NCBI GenBank assembly: GCA_963924555.1
Contig: OZ004584.1
Span: 6,447,001-6,511,000, forward strand
Direction of reading: 5' to 3'
Source of the DNA: Crambe crambe
Lineage: Eukaryota > Porifera > Demospongiae > Poecilosclerida > Crambeidae
Length of the DNA: 64,000 nt
Position 1 is the stretch's first letter. Every line of letters begins with the position of its first letter. The notes beneath the pieces are model-generated. The model saw only the letters and a list, made by a program, of their open reading frames with translations. It ran no database searches and was not told where the DNA came from. Shown here one piece after another: positions 50,785-63,839 of the stretch. The position numbers and the translations under genes were made by a program.

Positions 50785-52692
50785 GATATCTATGGTTCAG
50801 AAGAAGTCTCATTGGTGTTTCGGGAGACTACATACCCCTAGAGCAACTGGTGAAGCTGCTGGAACATCATAGCTCCCATCACTCTGTCCCATCCTTCTCA
50901 GACCTCATCTACCAAGAGTTCAGAGGTCACCTATCTAATTCCTTGTGTCCAGAATGCAGCAAGGGAAGAACTGGACACATTCCAAGGACATAACTCAAAC
51001 CCTCTATTGTCAGCTTCTATCCTGATCCGATACAAGTGTGGTTTCATACTACTTGGTATCTTCCCAGCTGCAACAGCCAACCCATCAGCCACAACTCACT
51101 TACCTTGATCCAACAAGGAATCGAGTCCAGTTTTATGGATGTGATGCTGATGTGGTCACCCTCATCTCCCGACCAAAACACTACAAAGTATGTGTCACTC
51201 GACTTTTGAGTGCTAAAACCCCACTGCATGAGGTTTGTGTCAAAGTACGAAAGATCGTAGAATCTTCTCTTAAACGGTCACCTCAAGAACAAACTATGCT
51301 TCTTGCATGGAGCACGACGTGTCCTTCAAGTGTCCCACTCACCCTGAGATGGACCATCTGTGCATTGTGAAGAGCAGGGAGACCTCTCCTCACCTAATGC
51401 ACTGTCTGTTGGACATGAAAGATCCCCAGCCCTTGGAAAAGAAGGAAAAGCACTTAGTGTGGTTTGGAGAGGTAAGTGGTTAATCGTATTGTATCACTTA
51501 TTCATCTCATTGTACTACTGTAGCCCATGAAGTGGTGTGAATGGACCTGACCCAGTTCTCCCCTCAGGTTAGTGTGAGTCCCATTGTCCTCCATAGATCC
51601 ACTCTACATTGCAACTACATGCCACAGGACCAGATTACCAATCCTACCTCTCACATCTCCCAGTAGATGCACGCCCCCACTTGGAGCAGCAGTTGGACTG
51701 GGGCCATGGGGGAGTGGACAGGGACCTGAATGAGATAGCAGACCACTCACTGGACTGGGAGGAGAAGCTCTCTGTTTCTCTGGGACTAACTGCCACTGAT
51801 ATTAGTGACGCCAAGAAGAAGTATCAAAATGAACCTGCACTACAGAGGTGAGCACTTGATGTTCTCTGGCTTCTCAGTTAGAGGTGGAGATCATGCAAAG
51901 GAAGGGGAGAGACATTATAAGGCATCTTTGTTTCTCAGGTGAAATATTTTGTTGGGACCTGTAATATTTGAACTTTGGGGGATATCTTAGGTTTTCTCCA
52001 CCATAATATTAAGTGGAAGGAGAAACAGGGTCTTGCAGCCACCTATGGGAACTTGCTGGAGGTGTGTGTGAAGGCTGGACACACTCAGTCTGCTGAGGCC
52101 ATCTGTGAAGTGCTGAAGAACAAATGTGAGAAATTAAGATTACCTTGATAATGCGTGTATCTAGTGATAACCATAGATGTTGCCAGCATGTCCAAGACAC
52201 CCAAGACATCTTTGAGTACGAGTAAGGCTTCTACCTGTAGCCACACCCACTACTGTTCCCCTAGTACCGACGGTGGAGGACATATGAGAGGACCTCAATC
52301 AGCACCTCAATCCAGTGAGTCTTCAGGTGGTCATGTCAGCTACACATGTCACGAATGTCCACTCTAATCTCAACTACATAAATCCACACCATCCAGGTAC
52401 ACCACCCCACTTGACCACACCCACTAATTACCTGGAGGAGCAACCCAGTCTGAGAGACCTGTGCAAGAAGTTGTGAGGGATTAGTGAGGAGTGGAGGGAC
52501 ATGGGGTTGTTCCTGGACTTGCAGGAGGAGGAACTTGAAGAGGTGGAGTCGTGTCATGGCCCCTCCCCTTTCCAATGCATGAAGGCCATGTTTAAAGTGT
52601 GGCTGTCCAGAGAACAACCTCCTCCCACCTGGGCCACTATCAGAGAGGTCCTGGAAGACCTTGGATATGAACAGTTGGTCCTCACTCTCTGA
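50785..52692 (+). pseudogene. decayed copy of the COR/Death-domain part of the chimeric gene
   Basis: It matches 46325-47986 in order: COR segment (ggagactacatacccctaga), the CGFV/FPAT region with frame breaks, a VWFGE end with donor, the short exon (51525-51567), the Death exon 51629-51849 (DYQSYLSHLPVDARP) and then 52013-52122, whose 5' part including the RREVLRR segment is deleted. The Ser/Thr-rich exon is 52172-52316. A further exon 52396-52692 encodes another Death domain (MFKVWLSREQPPPTWATIREVLEDLGYE) but has an in-frame TGA at 52474-52476. Frameshifts, deletion and stop make it a pseudogene. The last Death exon differs from that of the chimeric gene, so the parent copy had a different 3' end. 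Confidence 0.8.
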
Positions 52693-53080
52693 CGTCGACA
52701 GAATCAACACTAACCATACCCATCCACGGCCACTTACCCTCCTACCAATTCCCACCAACTCACAGCATCTGCATAATTACTGTTTACTTTTGTTGTTTAA
52801 CCCTCTGCTACCTCGGTTTGTCAGTTAATTACAGAGGTTTTCAGGTTGGTTGTATGGCAATCCATTCAAGACAATATTATCAAAGAAATATATGGGCATA
52901 TGATCCTATATTTGTATGCATGTAACTACATTTTATATATGCTCAAAATTTCAACATACTCAACAGACAAGAAATATAATGGGCAAAATTTATATTATTA
53001 CTGAAAAGAATATAATATTATGGGCAAATTTCAATATATATTCATTACTCAAAAATATATATATGTATGATAATTATTTG

Positions 53081-54599
53081 TCAACCAGGGAGGTCAAAGT
53101 TCAAACTTGTCCAGTAAGCCACATGCAAGTTCTCTAATCCATAATCACTCCGCACTCGAGAAGGGAACCCATACTGATGTCCACCACAAAGAAAACACTC
53201 TAGCACTGTTTCAGCTGAATTGTTATCTGAGCAGTTAATGTAGGTAATGAGCTGTGAGTAGCCATCAATTCCTAACAACACAACAGACAAAGATCAGTCT
53301 TATTGACCACTATAAACTAACAACAGGCACTATAAGAGTATACTAAGTTGTACACCAATCCCTATTACTAACTTAAAGGTAATGTTTATTGACAGGTACA
53401 AGTTTACTATAATATATATTATACTTTTGGATTTTTTAGCAACCTTAGCAGTGAAAATTTTCATATCTCTAGGCTCAGTCCTCTCCACTCAAGTATATAG
53501 CTATTCTTGAGCTGTAATCACATTCTTATATCAATTTGAACTTTGAACTAACTAAATAAGTACCCTCTAATAAAGTGACCTTAAGGTAATTCTACAATCC
53601 AAATCTCCATAACCTGCCGTCTCACTACCCACTACTCCCACTGTTCTATATTACATTATATACCTCCATGTATGACCAATTTCCACCTAATCAGTTTGTG
53701 CAGCCCATCGATATGCCTTCATTAAAATATCGACCAATTATTCATAATACCTATTAATTAGATTTGCATACCATAAACTGTTGGGCGTAGGAACAGAATA
53801 TCGTCTCCGGTATGTAGTTATTCTGCGTCAGATTATTTGGCTTAAAGGATCGACTCTGTGTAGAGAATCTGCTACCCTTCTACACTGGACAATAATTCCC
53901 CTCGCTTGAAGTCCACCTTGGATCATACACAACCCTGAATTCACGGACTCCTGTGACAGAAAAAATCCATTAAAAATATTCCCCTTGGTTTCATAGAATC
54001 TTACCTGTACTAGTGAGCGTACAACAGTGTCTAGGTCATCATCAGATATGTCGCTATAGTGACGCCCAGTCTGAAGTCCTAACTCAGTCCTCCTTCGGAA
54101 TAAAGTTCTCTCTGATAATCCAAACATTGCAGCCATAGAAGTATAGTTGAAACCCAAGTCTAGTAGTGTTGTGATCTGCTGTTCAGATATCACTACTGAG
54201 GGCCTTCCAGGTCTACCATCTCCTACTACTGGGCAGGCAATAGTCAATGACATCCATGGATTACAATACAAATCCTCCAATTCCATTGTTCGATCAGAAA
54301 ACAAAGTTGCAAAATGTTGCAGTATTGAAGAGAGGGCAATATAATCCTGCAGGTTTCTTGCAGCCTGCTGGGAAGAACTTTGTAACTCCTCTAAACGACC
54401 TGCAATGTAATCAATTACATTCTTATTGAGCTAGCTTTATGAGTGCCTCACCTGAAAGAACACGAAGCAGTTCTACAAACTCTTCGGCCCTGCGAGTCAA
54501 TGACTCAGCCAAATTGATATCGGTAGTATCGGTACTGCTTTCAAGCTGACGTACACAGGCTGGCACTGAGGCTATACACTGGCTTAACTCTGGATCCAT
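53081..54599 (-). pseudogene. transposon-type integrase (rve core) gene, broken
   Basis: Exons 54599-54452 (MDPELSQCIASV...), 54399-54005 and 53950-53828 join in phase. The second has GRPGRPSVVISEQQI and a helix-turn-helix (MAAMFGLSERTLFRRR). The third reads SLHRVDPLSQII and then meets TGA at 53828-53830, after which the same frame continues with RRITTYRRRYSVPTPNSLWY, the normal continuation of this family. A later fragment (about 53281-53090) carries core residues GIDGYSQL and RSDYGLEN (two catalytic Asp), but the region between and the C-terminal Glu are missing. It resembles domesticated intron-containing integrases of fish and cnidarians. One stop plus missing core means it is probably dead. 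Confidence 0.7.
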
Positions 54600-54616
54600 T
54601 GCAATGTCTGAAGAAA

Positions 54617-54630
54617 GGTAAAAGGTCGAC
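54617..54630 (-). promoter_or_regulatory. GTCGACCTTTTACC motif upstream of integrase start
   Basis: It lies 18 bp before the minus-strand ATG at 54599 and matches the COASY upstream motif at 13807-13820. A CpG-rich alternating gcgcgcg tract follows at about 54642-54678. Confidence 0.4.
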
Positions 54631-54788
54631 GCAGCACAGGCGTGCGCGCGCGTGCCGGCGCCACCGCGCGCGCGCCGGGGGAAGGTAACCTTTAACCTGA
54701 TTAAACTTTGACCTCACTTGAAAAATATATATGTTGAAATTAGATCATGCAATGTCGAATGCAAATTGAACTTTTGATCATATATAAT

Positions 54789-55221
54789 CAGTGGCGTATC
54801 TAGCGAGGTGCTCAGGGTGCTCGAGCACCCCCCTCAGCTGCTAGCTAGCTTTTTCAGTAGGCTCGCTTCTATAGTTATCTATCCTAAAGCTGATCATCTA
54901 GCAAGCAGTTTAATACAGAAAGAGCAGCATTGGGTCAGAGTTCAATAATCACATCGGTGAGGCGCATGCGCCCGGCACGTTTTTACCCTAAATAATGCAC
55001 ATCTCGATCTAAAATTTCTGTGCTTCTTTATTCAGCCTGCACCTCACTTCTGATCCTGTACGCTGGTAAAGTAGGGTAGCTAATACTTAGGCCATCATCT
55101 GGGTATAATAAAGAGGATGTGATTAATCAAAAGTGGGCGTGGTTCGAAAAAATTTCGCGCGCGCTTACGCGCGCATTCTCTATCTAGCACCCTCCTAGCT
55201 CAAATTCTAGATACGCCACTG
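54789..55221. mobile_element. hAT-like MITE
   Basis: Exact 15-bp inverted ends (cagtggcgtatctag and ctagatacgccactg) are flanked by ataat on both sides (54784-54788 and 55222-55226). The CAGTGGCG start is common in hAT elements, but those normally duplicate 8 bp, so the superfamily is uncertain. Non-coding. Confidence 0.7.
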
Positions 55222-55549
55222 ATAATCATGAAGTTACATGCACACAAATATAGGATCATATGCCCATGGATTTTTGTCTTTTGAGTGCTATGTTGAAATT
55301 TTGCCACAATTTGAGTAATATTATTATATGTTGAAATTTTGCCCATATATATTTCTTGTCTTTTGAGGAACATATATATGTTGAAATTTTGAGCATATAT
55401 AAAATGTAGTTACATGCACACAAATATAGGATCATATGCCCATATATTTCTTTGATAATATTGTCTTGAACGGATTGCCATACTCTCCGACACATCCAAC
55501 ACTAACCACACTCATCCACTCACCCTCCCACCCACTCAGCATCTTTTAA

Positions 55550-56998
55550 ATATTAAATTTCAATGCGCACATGCACGCTAAACTTTGCGGGTGATCCTAA
55601 TTGTTCGTGAGACTAGGAGGAGCTCATACCTGATATGGCCTGATGAAATCAGGAAGTAGGCTATTTGAATTCATGAGGCTAGCAGTGTTGTATTACAGGA
55701 GGAGGGAGAGTGTGGATCAATGCAGCAGTATGGAATGTTTTATAGATGATTGATTCATAAACTCCTTATTGGTGATCTGCTCACACATCATTATACATTA
55801 TTATAAGGGAAAAAGCATTTCATGAAATGAAAAAAGATGTAGGGACGACCACTGCTCAAGTTAACAAGGATGGAAATGGGATCAATCTTTTGTTCTGTAT
55901 ATCCAGCCAACAATCCCTAATCTGAAGCTACTCGACGTATATGTAGGGATTGTTGGCTGGAATACAGAACAAAGAATTTATGCTTGAATCCATTGCTCTA
56001 CGGGAGTTGACCAGGCCTTTCTTTCCCCCGCCCCCAAGAAAAAGGGTCTGGCTACGCGAGACTATTGTGCTCCGTAGTGTCTCCTTTGTCATCCACTGTT
56101 TCGAAGATCAACGAGTAGAAAAGATCGTAGTTGGTAGAATTTGGAGTGGATTTATCCAGAAATCATAGCTGTAGCTTGAGTGGTTCGAGAGATATGGTTG
56201 TCTTAGAAGAAGAATAACAACAATAGAGAAGAAGAATCCAGCGATTAATATACCTGCTTGCCGTATTTCTGAAACGGTAAGCTCAAACTTGGTCTGCACA
56301 TTGTAGTAGGCTGTAGTAGGCTCTAGTAGGCTGGATAATCATTCACAGTAGCTTTTGTTAGGTCTAAGTGGAGGAACTAGAATTTCACTTTTGTATTTAG
56401 ACTGATTCATCAGTATTTTTACTGAAATTTGACCAAAAATACTGAAGAATTTTCAAAAATACTGAAATTTAGATAAACTTACTATACACATTTAGAAATT
56501 CATACTGCATTTTATACTGAAATCAAACTTCATCGGAGACACTGTATATGTATTATCTATAGGCGGCGCGCGCGGCCGTCCGAGTCATCCCTACATAATT
56601 ATATGTACATAGAAAGTGCACTCTCTGATTATGTGCAGAGGGTTAGCACTTCCATGCTTTTTTATTTAATAACATGCAATGAGGTTCAATGCAGCATGTG
56701 GATTCAGTAAGATACCAAATGATTCAGATGTCTATGTCTATGACTACAATGTGCTGGTCATTTTTTGATTTAGCTAGTGTAACGTGCAGCTGCAGTTTTC
56801 TAATTTGCTATTAGCTAATCGTGATCAAAATTAATATTGCCGTAACGATGACCGAGTATGCAATCCACATTATTTCAAACTCACACTATACACACTATAA
56901 ATCAAACACATAAGGATAAATTCAATGTAGCTAGCTAGCATCTTCTTTTTTTTTTCTTTTTTTCTTTTTTCCCCGATCAAATAATCACAAACTTCAGT
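55550..56998. other. intergenic, repeat copies only
   Basis: 55804-55975 is a partial copy of the 39955-40280 palindrome. 56030-56075 carries an aaaagggtctggctacgcga end. 56230-56640 is a reverse copy of the 37489-37735 repeat. Poly-T runs at 56945-56970 precede the 3' end of the PARP14-like gene. No gene is seen. Confidence 0.55.
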
Positions 56999-59900
56999 TT
57001 AATATGAGATGAGGTATGCAGGGTAGGCCTTGTCATTATCATAAGTCATGAAGACTTGAGAGCCATTAGTGTGTCCTGTTACAGTGTCATACTTCATCTG
57101 AGAGAACTGGACATCACCTCCCTGAGCTCCTCCAGTTGTTGGCTTGGCTGGAGGCATGCGCAGAGAACGATTAGATGGACATTCATGGCTATCACCAGTC
57201 AGCACCTTGACAAGAAACATCTCTTTTCTTCCCATCTGAGATTGATGAACATAGTTATTAGAATAACTGGCATTAACAGCGAAATAGTTAGCCACACCCC
57301 ACATCCCCTGAGCTCCATATCGCATGTCAAATCCGTCTTCACCTTCATATATCAACTTCGGGTCATTGCTACGTGTTCCATGAAACAGCTCCATCTCATT
57401 GACACGACCTTGGTTCTTTCGATCCAAACGTTTCTTCTGAATAGCATACTTTTCCCACAGCCATTTGTTCTGTATGCGAGCGATACTGTGAATTGGATGA
57501 CCAGCCATTGTAGCTGCAAACTTCCCCTCTACCTGCTGCCACTCGGGACTGCCATGAGTCACTTGAAAGAGCTCAGTGGTTTGAGTCTGCTGCACCCATT
57601 CAGAGGGGAACTGAAGATCGTCTTCAGATGCAACAGATGTCACATGAAAGGTAAGAATCTCTTCATTGATAGCATGAACTGCAGCCTGAACTTTGAAGCG
57701 CACTCCTTCGACCTTCAACACTTTGTACTTTTTTCCTTTTTTGGATTTCTCTTCAAATGAATACACGAGGCTATTTTTCTTTGCAATTTGTTGAAGCTTC
57801 TTCTTCAGAGCTGGAGTCATATTCTTTGGAAGAGTATCCAAGACTTGAGAACTGGTGGCACTCGTCAACTTGGACATTAATTTATACTCTGCAGCTCCCA
57901 AACTCTCATATGGACCTCGTAAGGTCAAAATGATATCATTTGATAGCTTTGGCTCATCTTCTTCATCATCTTCATGTTTCCCCTCATTACCTGGAGATTC
58001 CAAGAGTGTTTCAATTTTGGGATCATTTCTTGTGCGTCGAAATATTTTACGTTTGAATCCAGTGGCTATGTTAATCTGACACATTTGAGTGAAATCAAAC
58101 GTATACATCTTTCCATTGATGGTCAACTGACCAGGAGTTTTGGACAGGAACATGGTCTCGATTGACTTTGAATCATTAGGTTTGTAATAAACACATGCAG
58201 AAGTATCATCTTGGTACATCCACTGGAAGTCTGAGGAATCGAATATTTGAGTGATAGATCTGGAGTGACCAGTGAGACTATTAGTCTGCGTCATCTTAGC
58301 AACGTCAATAACATATGGAACACCATTTATTATGACTTGAATGGATCCCTTCGGAATTGACTGAAAAGCAGCAGTCAGACGGTTGGAGATTTCACTGCTG
58401 TAGGAAGTAAATGTTCCTTGGTCATTCAGCCACTGCCAGTTTCTGGTGAGTTTTGAAGCTGGATTGGATTCAGGGACGCATGCACGCCTGGGTTGAGGAG
58501 GTCTTAGAACTGATTGGTTGCCATACTGATACTCCCCACACTGACCTGACACGATCAGTGGTTTGAAGACATTGACAGAACTCTGTTGGAATAGTATAAA
58601 TTTCACTGTACTGATGGAGGTGTATGGAAAAGCTTGGCAAAAATCTCGTACTGCTTTCAATGATGCTCTGGCACATATGTCTTCTGGCACATTGAATACT
58701 CCTGTGCCAATAGCAGGGAAAGCTATGGAAGAGAGTGATTCATTAGATGCTGCCTCGAGGCTCTTGAAAACAGAAAAATACAGAGTCTGCTCCTCATTGC
58801 AGTGACCACCCATCCAGCGAGGTCCGACAGCATGGATCACTTTTTTGCAAGGGAGATCTCCAGCTCCTAGACCAACTGCTTGTCCAGGTTTAACCTTGCG
58901 GTTCGTGCGAATGTAGTCATCACTTTCAGTCTGTATACTTGGTCCACCAGCATCCGAAATAGCTTTAGCCAGTCCTCCAATATGCTTCAGATCTTCATTG
59001 GCAGCATTTACGATAGCATCAACCTGCTCATGAATGAGATCACCTTTGCAGATGTCAATTTTGACATACCCTGCACTATCCAATCGAATTAACGAACTGC
59101 ATATGAGCTTGGTCACTTTGCCAGATTTAGGATAAGAACAAGTCACACAGAGATCACTTTCAAGTTTAGACTGAAATCTTGTGAATTCGGTAGATGTTAG
59201 CAAGGGAACATGGAGAGCTTTAATAGGCACTTTTTTCTCTCCAATGGTTTTCTCGATTGCTTCAATCACGGTTGTCTGAATGAGTGGTTTGACTTTGGCA
59301 ATGGCAGTCTCAGAACCACTGATACGAAGACCCACACTGGGTTTTTTTAGAACGTGCACAGAGGCTCGATGCTGTCCAGCGATGGCATTAGCATTTGTTA
59401 TATGATGCACTGATCTCACAGGTGAAAGTAATATCAAGCCTACAACAGGATCTTTACTGCAAATGACGTGGCTTGTGCTTGCACGGTCACCAACAAATTT
59501 TCGAATTTGTTCCTCAGCAATGGAAAGATTTTCCCCAAGTTCCTTGGGGGCAAATACAGTGACTTTGTTTGTAGATTTGTCTACATGCCCAACATTTACG
59601 ATGACGTTATTCAGAAAGTCCAGCTTTTTGTCTTTTTTGGCTTTAAGTAGACAATTTGCACCATTTGATGATAACTCAATAATTTTTTCTTCAGCCTGAA
59701 CCCCTTCAGTAAGGATTGCATCCTTGACTTCTTGTACTCCGATCTCGTCAGTTCCAATAACCGTGAATTTGACATTTAGTTTATTGTCACCACTGCCCTG
59801 ACCTGACTTGCTGAAGGTAAGAAGAACTTTCAACCTTCTTTCTTCCTGCTGCTTGACTTGATTCCATCTCTTGCACCACATTCCAAATAGACCAGATGGG

Positions 59901-62900
59901 CAGGAAAGGTCAAACTGTTCCACTGATAAGTTCATACTGAGGAGTCCAGAAGAAAGTCTTTCTTTAACGTCATCCACTTGACTGATTGAGCCTTTGATTC
60001 TTATAACCCCATTAACATTATCTTTATTTGGAGGAAGGACAGTCAATTCTGAGCAATCTCTTCTCAATTCTGCTAGTTCTGTCTGATACAGCTTCAACAG
60101 CTCGCAGACTTGTGGGTTTACGGATACATACTTCACTACCATCAAATTAGACTCAATAAGCTCTTTTATCTCGTCGTAGCATTGCTGCACTTCTTCTTGA
60201 GTTAAGCCATGGATAGTTACAGATGAAGCTCGGTCCTGCATGATTCGAACTTTGTACTTGTTTTCTAACCTGATTTTGTTCTCACTGATCATAGATGCAG
60301 CATTTTCATGGGGCAAACGATAGTATTTGGAGCCAGGATTCAAAATTCGAAGTGACTGGCATACTTTTTCAAAGAACTCTGGGTTTCTGCAGTAAACGTA
60401 AACAGTTATTACTTCGTCCTTTGCTTGATGACTGTTTTTTCTTCGTCCTTTTTCTCGACCGGTTTGTCCAGACAGCTTTGGTGTTATATATTGGAAAGTA
60501 GGATCATCCAAGAGAGGTCTAAGAATGGTTTCTTCAATTTGAGATTGAAACTTTGGGTTACAAGAATAGCTGAATTTTTCACTGCACAATCCTTCAAAAA
60601 CTTGAGCACGGATTATTTCTTTAGATGATCGAATTTCACTTTCTCCACCATTCAGTGTTACTTTCTCTCCTGAACTGTCAAATGTGGCTTTGGCTGGAAG
60701 TTTGGATATGAAATCTTTCTTGAAATATCGTAAGTACACAGCTTGTTCAGGTTTGCATTCCAAACGAAAAGCATTCACAGAAAGAAGTTGAACTACACGA
60801 GGAGCTGAATTCTGAAGAGTAGTGTGATCAAATGAAAACAGTACTACTGACTTTCTTCGTGATAAGTCTGGGCAACAGATATAAACTGGAACTTTAATTT
60901 GCTTCCTTGCCTTTTCAAGTTGATCAACTTGATATTCCTTTTCCAATATCTCTTCTTTCGAGAACAAGCTATCCACGAGAGCTTTAACTTCACCATGAGC
61001 TCTTTCAATGCCAGTTATGGGACCTTCGAATTGAATCGTTGGCCCAATTCCTTGATAGTCAACAATATGTGCTCCATACTTCTGGTTGATCTCAGAAGGT
61101 AAGGATGGCCTCAAGTTAACCAAAGCTTCTCTCTTCAACCTGCAAGAAATAAGAAATATTTTAAACATCATAGCCACAAAATTTTTCATGCATAGATTGG
61201 AACTTTTTACACTTGTATTTTAAAAATTTCACAGTATATGGTATTACGCACCTATCAACAGGAAGTTTTTTATTCAACTGTCGCTTGAGGGTGGAATAAG
61301 CATCTTCCACAGCATCAAACTTCCCTGAGAATTTCACGCTCTGGTTCTCATGAACTAGCTGAATGATCACATTGGGGTTACTCTTGTAAGGAGATATTGC
61401 ATCCTGGAATAGTGATATTCCACTGTTTGGATTAACCAGCATCAATGTGTTCCACTGATTGGGATCCAATTTCAGAACTTTTTCATAGTTATCACGTTCA
61501 ATGGATTTCGTCTCAACATTTGGAGATTTCGTTCGAGCAAGCTTAACTCTGATCGTTGTACCATCAATGATGCTATTGTCCAGCATAAAAGCTGCATTTT
61601 GCGCTGACATGGGTTGGTAGAAGTTAACATGAGCAAAAACAGATTTACTGGTGACATGAATAACAGGTTCTCCTTTGATTTCCCCTGCCTTTCTGAAGTG
61701 CAAATACAGTTTTTCTTTGGTTATAGTAGGAGGGAGGTGAGTAACTTTCACTGATGTTTGCTGTGGATCTAGAGATGGCACACGAGCAATAGGGGGTTGA
61801 AAATCAGCTTGATGTGTGGCTGGCTCTGTTGACATGGTTCGATTCATAGTTGGAGGATGCATTGTTGGAGGGACTGGAGCTGTAGGTGAGAAAGGAGGAT
61901 TGCTGTATGCTCGCTGTAGTTGCTTTTGGTTTGGGGAGCTGGGCATGCCAAGATTAGGATGGGTTGATGGCATTTGAGCACCACCACCATATGCATGGGA
62001 TGTACCTGGCTGGCCTGAACCAAATGCTGGTGGAGGACCTGTTGCCAGAGCATGACGTGATGGCTGGCCTGGACCAAATGTAGGCAGAGGACCTGTCGCA
62101 GGCGGCTGACACTGAGCAAATGCTGGCGGAGGACCTGCTGCCAGAGCACGAGGTGGCTGATGGGTGGCACCCACATTAGAAGGAGGTGCTGGATTAGTCC
62201 GAGGGACATAGGCATGAATACACCGGTCCATCACATTCTTTCCATTGAGACTTTGTGCAATAGCATGGGCATCTGTATTCGGGTAGAGCTTTATCATGAC
62301 TCCATTGGAAGGAGGTGGAAGACGATTAAAGGACAACATCGGAGCAGAAATGAGGGCTCTTATTTCACTCTCACTGAAAGAGGGATCAATATTCTCAATA
62401 ATGACACAGTCTGCAGGAGGTTGTGAGTGGACAGGTCCACTATAAGTTGGCTGGAAACCACTTCTGCCTGAAGCAATGCTTGCACCATCATTAAACTCTG
62501 TCCTATCCACCAAAGAGGGACCTGAAGGTGATTGAAGTTCACCTTTTCCAAAACCAATTGAAATAATTTGAAACTCTCCCATGACTTTAGTATTTCTCAT
62601 TTTCTGAATAGCAAGGTTGGCCATTTCTAGAGAAGAAAAGAAAATGATTCCAAATCCAAGGGATTGGCGTGTCTTGCTATTTTTTGCAATAAATGCATTG
62701 CTGATCCCAGATTCAAACTCTTTGAAATGTTGCCTAAACTTCCTATTGGAGACGGCTTTTGAAAATTTGGGTCTTGAGTGGACTAAAACTTTGATCTTGT
62801 CACTGGAAGTTGATATATCAGAAGTAACAGACTCGACATCGGACAAGCTCTCACTGTCCCCTTGAGAGGGAGCATTGACATGACCTGATGGGGGAGGGAC

Positions 62901-63635
62901 ATAGGGTGGAAGAACTGGTCCAGGAAGGACAGAGGATTGAGAAATACTTGGTACTTGCTTAGATTTTTCTAAACTGACTCTGACGCGTATTCCTAGTAAA
63001 ATGCTCTGATCAAGAGCTTGTATTGCTGCTTTGGCAGATGCAGAACTTGAGAAGGTTATGAAACCGAAACCTTTGAACTGGTTGGTTCTCTTATCTCGAA
63101 TGAGTTCAATTTTAAGAATCCGTTTTTCAAACTTTACAAAATGCTCACGGATGTGCTGTTCATTTGTGTACTCAGGAAGTTTTGATCCAAAAAAAACTCG
63201 ACAGGGTTCAGACTTTGAAACACTTTTGGTCTTGGTAGGATTAGACGTAGTGACACCAGGAGTGCTAGATTCAGTGTTTTGGCTCTTCTTTCTAGCACGA
63301 GATCTCGTTTTCTTTACGTGAGGTTGAACAGTCAGTTGGTACTGTCCTTGAATCATGGATCCATTCAAATTCTTTACGACTTCATTTCCCACAGAAGCAG
63401 TCATTATAACTATAGCAGATTTATTATTTGTCTGTGCATGATAATTGATCATACTATTCCCATAACCAAAGTTAACGATATGCTCTTTCACATAGTCTTT
63501 CGCTTGCTGAGGAAATTTGAAGTGTAATTTCGAAACAGCTTCCCCTCTTGGGGCATTAGTTGCACTTGGATGGCTGGATACACTTGAAACTGACTCAGTA
63601 TCTGAGTCACTCTCATCTGTATCAAAGTCGTATGT
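56999..63635 (-). CDS. PARP14-like mono-ADP-ribosyltransferase, copy 2 (5' end unresolved)
   Basis: The long exons 63635-61252 and 61139-56999 join in phase (gat ag|g) and encode up to about 2,174 residues. Domains: an RRM-like segment (about 35-105, HFKFPQQAKDYVKEHIVNFG), RRM2 (about 142-215, CRVFFGSKLPEY), RRM3 (about 281-360, IKVLVHSRPKFS), RRM4 (about 408-480, DCVIIENIDP), Pro/Gly repeats, RRM5 (about 625-700), KH-like repeats, a macro domain (about 1485-1655, VDAIVNAANEDLKHIGG), two WWE domains (about 1695-1830) and a PARP domain (about 1988-2174, FHGTRSND, YFAVNASYSNNY, VFMTYDNDKAYP). The triad is H-Y-V, predicting mono-ADP-ribosyl transfer. An alternative acceptor at 63616 fits in phase with a possible upstream exon ending at 63792, but no start codon was found there. 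It is the source of the N-terminus of the chimeric gene. Confidence 0.88.
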
Positions 63636-63839
63636 CTGTATGAGTACAACATGCTATTTACTGTATGTACTATGTATAGGCTATTCCACAACCACAGAAG
63701 GCTGTATGGTTTAGAGCCTGAGGGCAAGAGCGTGGTTGTGGTATATAGCCTTATTTGGGCATTGTTATCACGAAACAGATATCACCCTGACCAACTTCCT
63801 GGGTTGTATCAATATCAGTTGTGCCTGTACTAGTGAATT

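Larger units (their letters stand above)
52852..55483. mobile_element. inverted-repeat-bounded block holding an integrase gene
   Basis: The left end gtatggcaatccattcaaga (52852 on) and the right end, its near complement ending at 55483, bound arms of about 230-250 bp rich in tatgttgaaattttgccca words. The interior contains the broken integrase gene and a hAT-like MITE. No target duplication is obvious. The flanks (52698-52780 and 55487-55545) share a direct repeat (aacactaaccayacycatcca). Confidence 0.65.

Noticed and set aside
57056-57760. 234-codon plus frame opposite PARP14-like copy 2
   Set aside because: Antisense shadow of the conserved PARP/WWE coding region.
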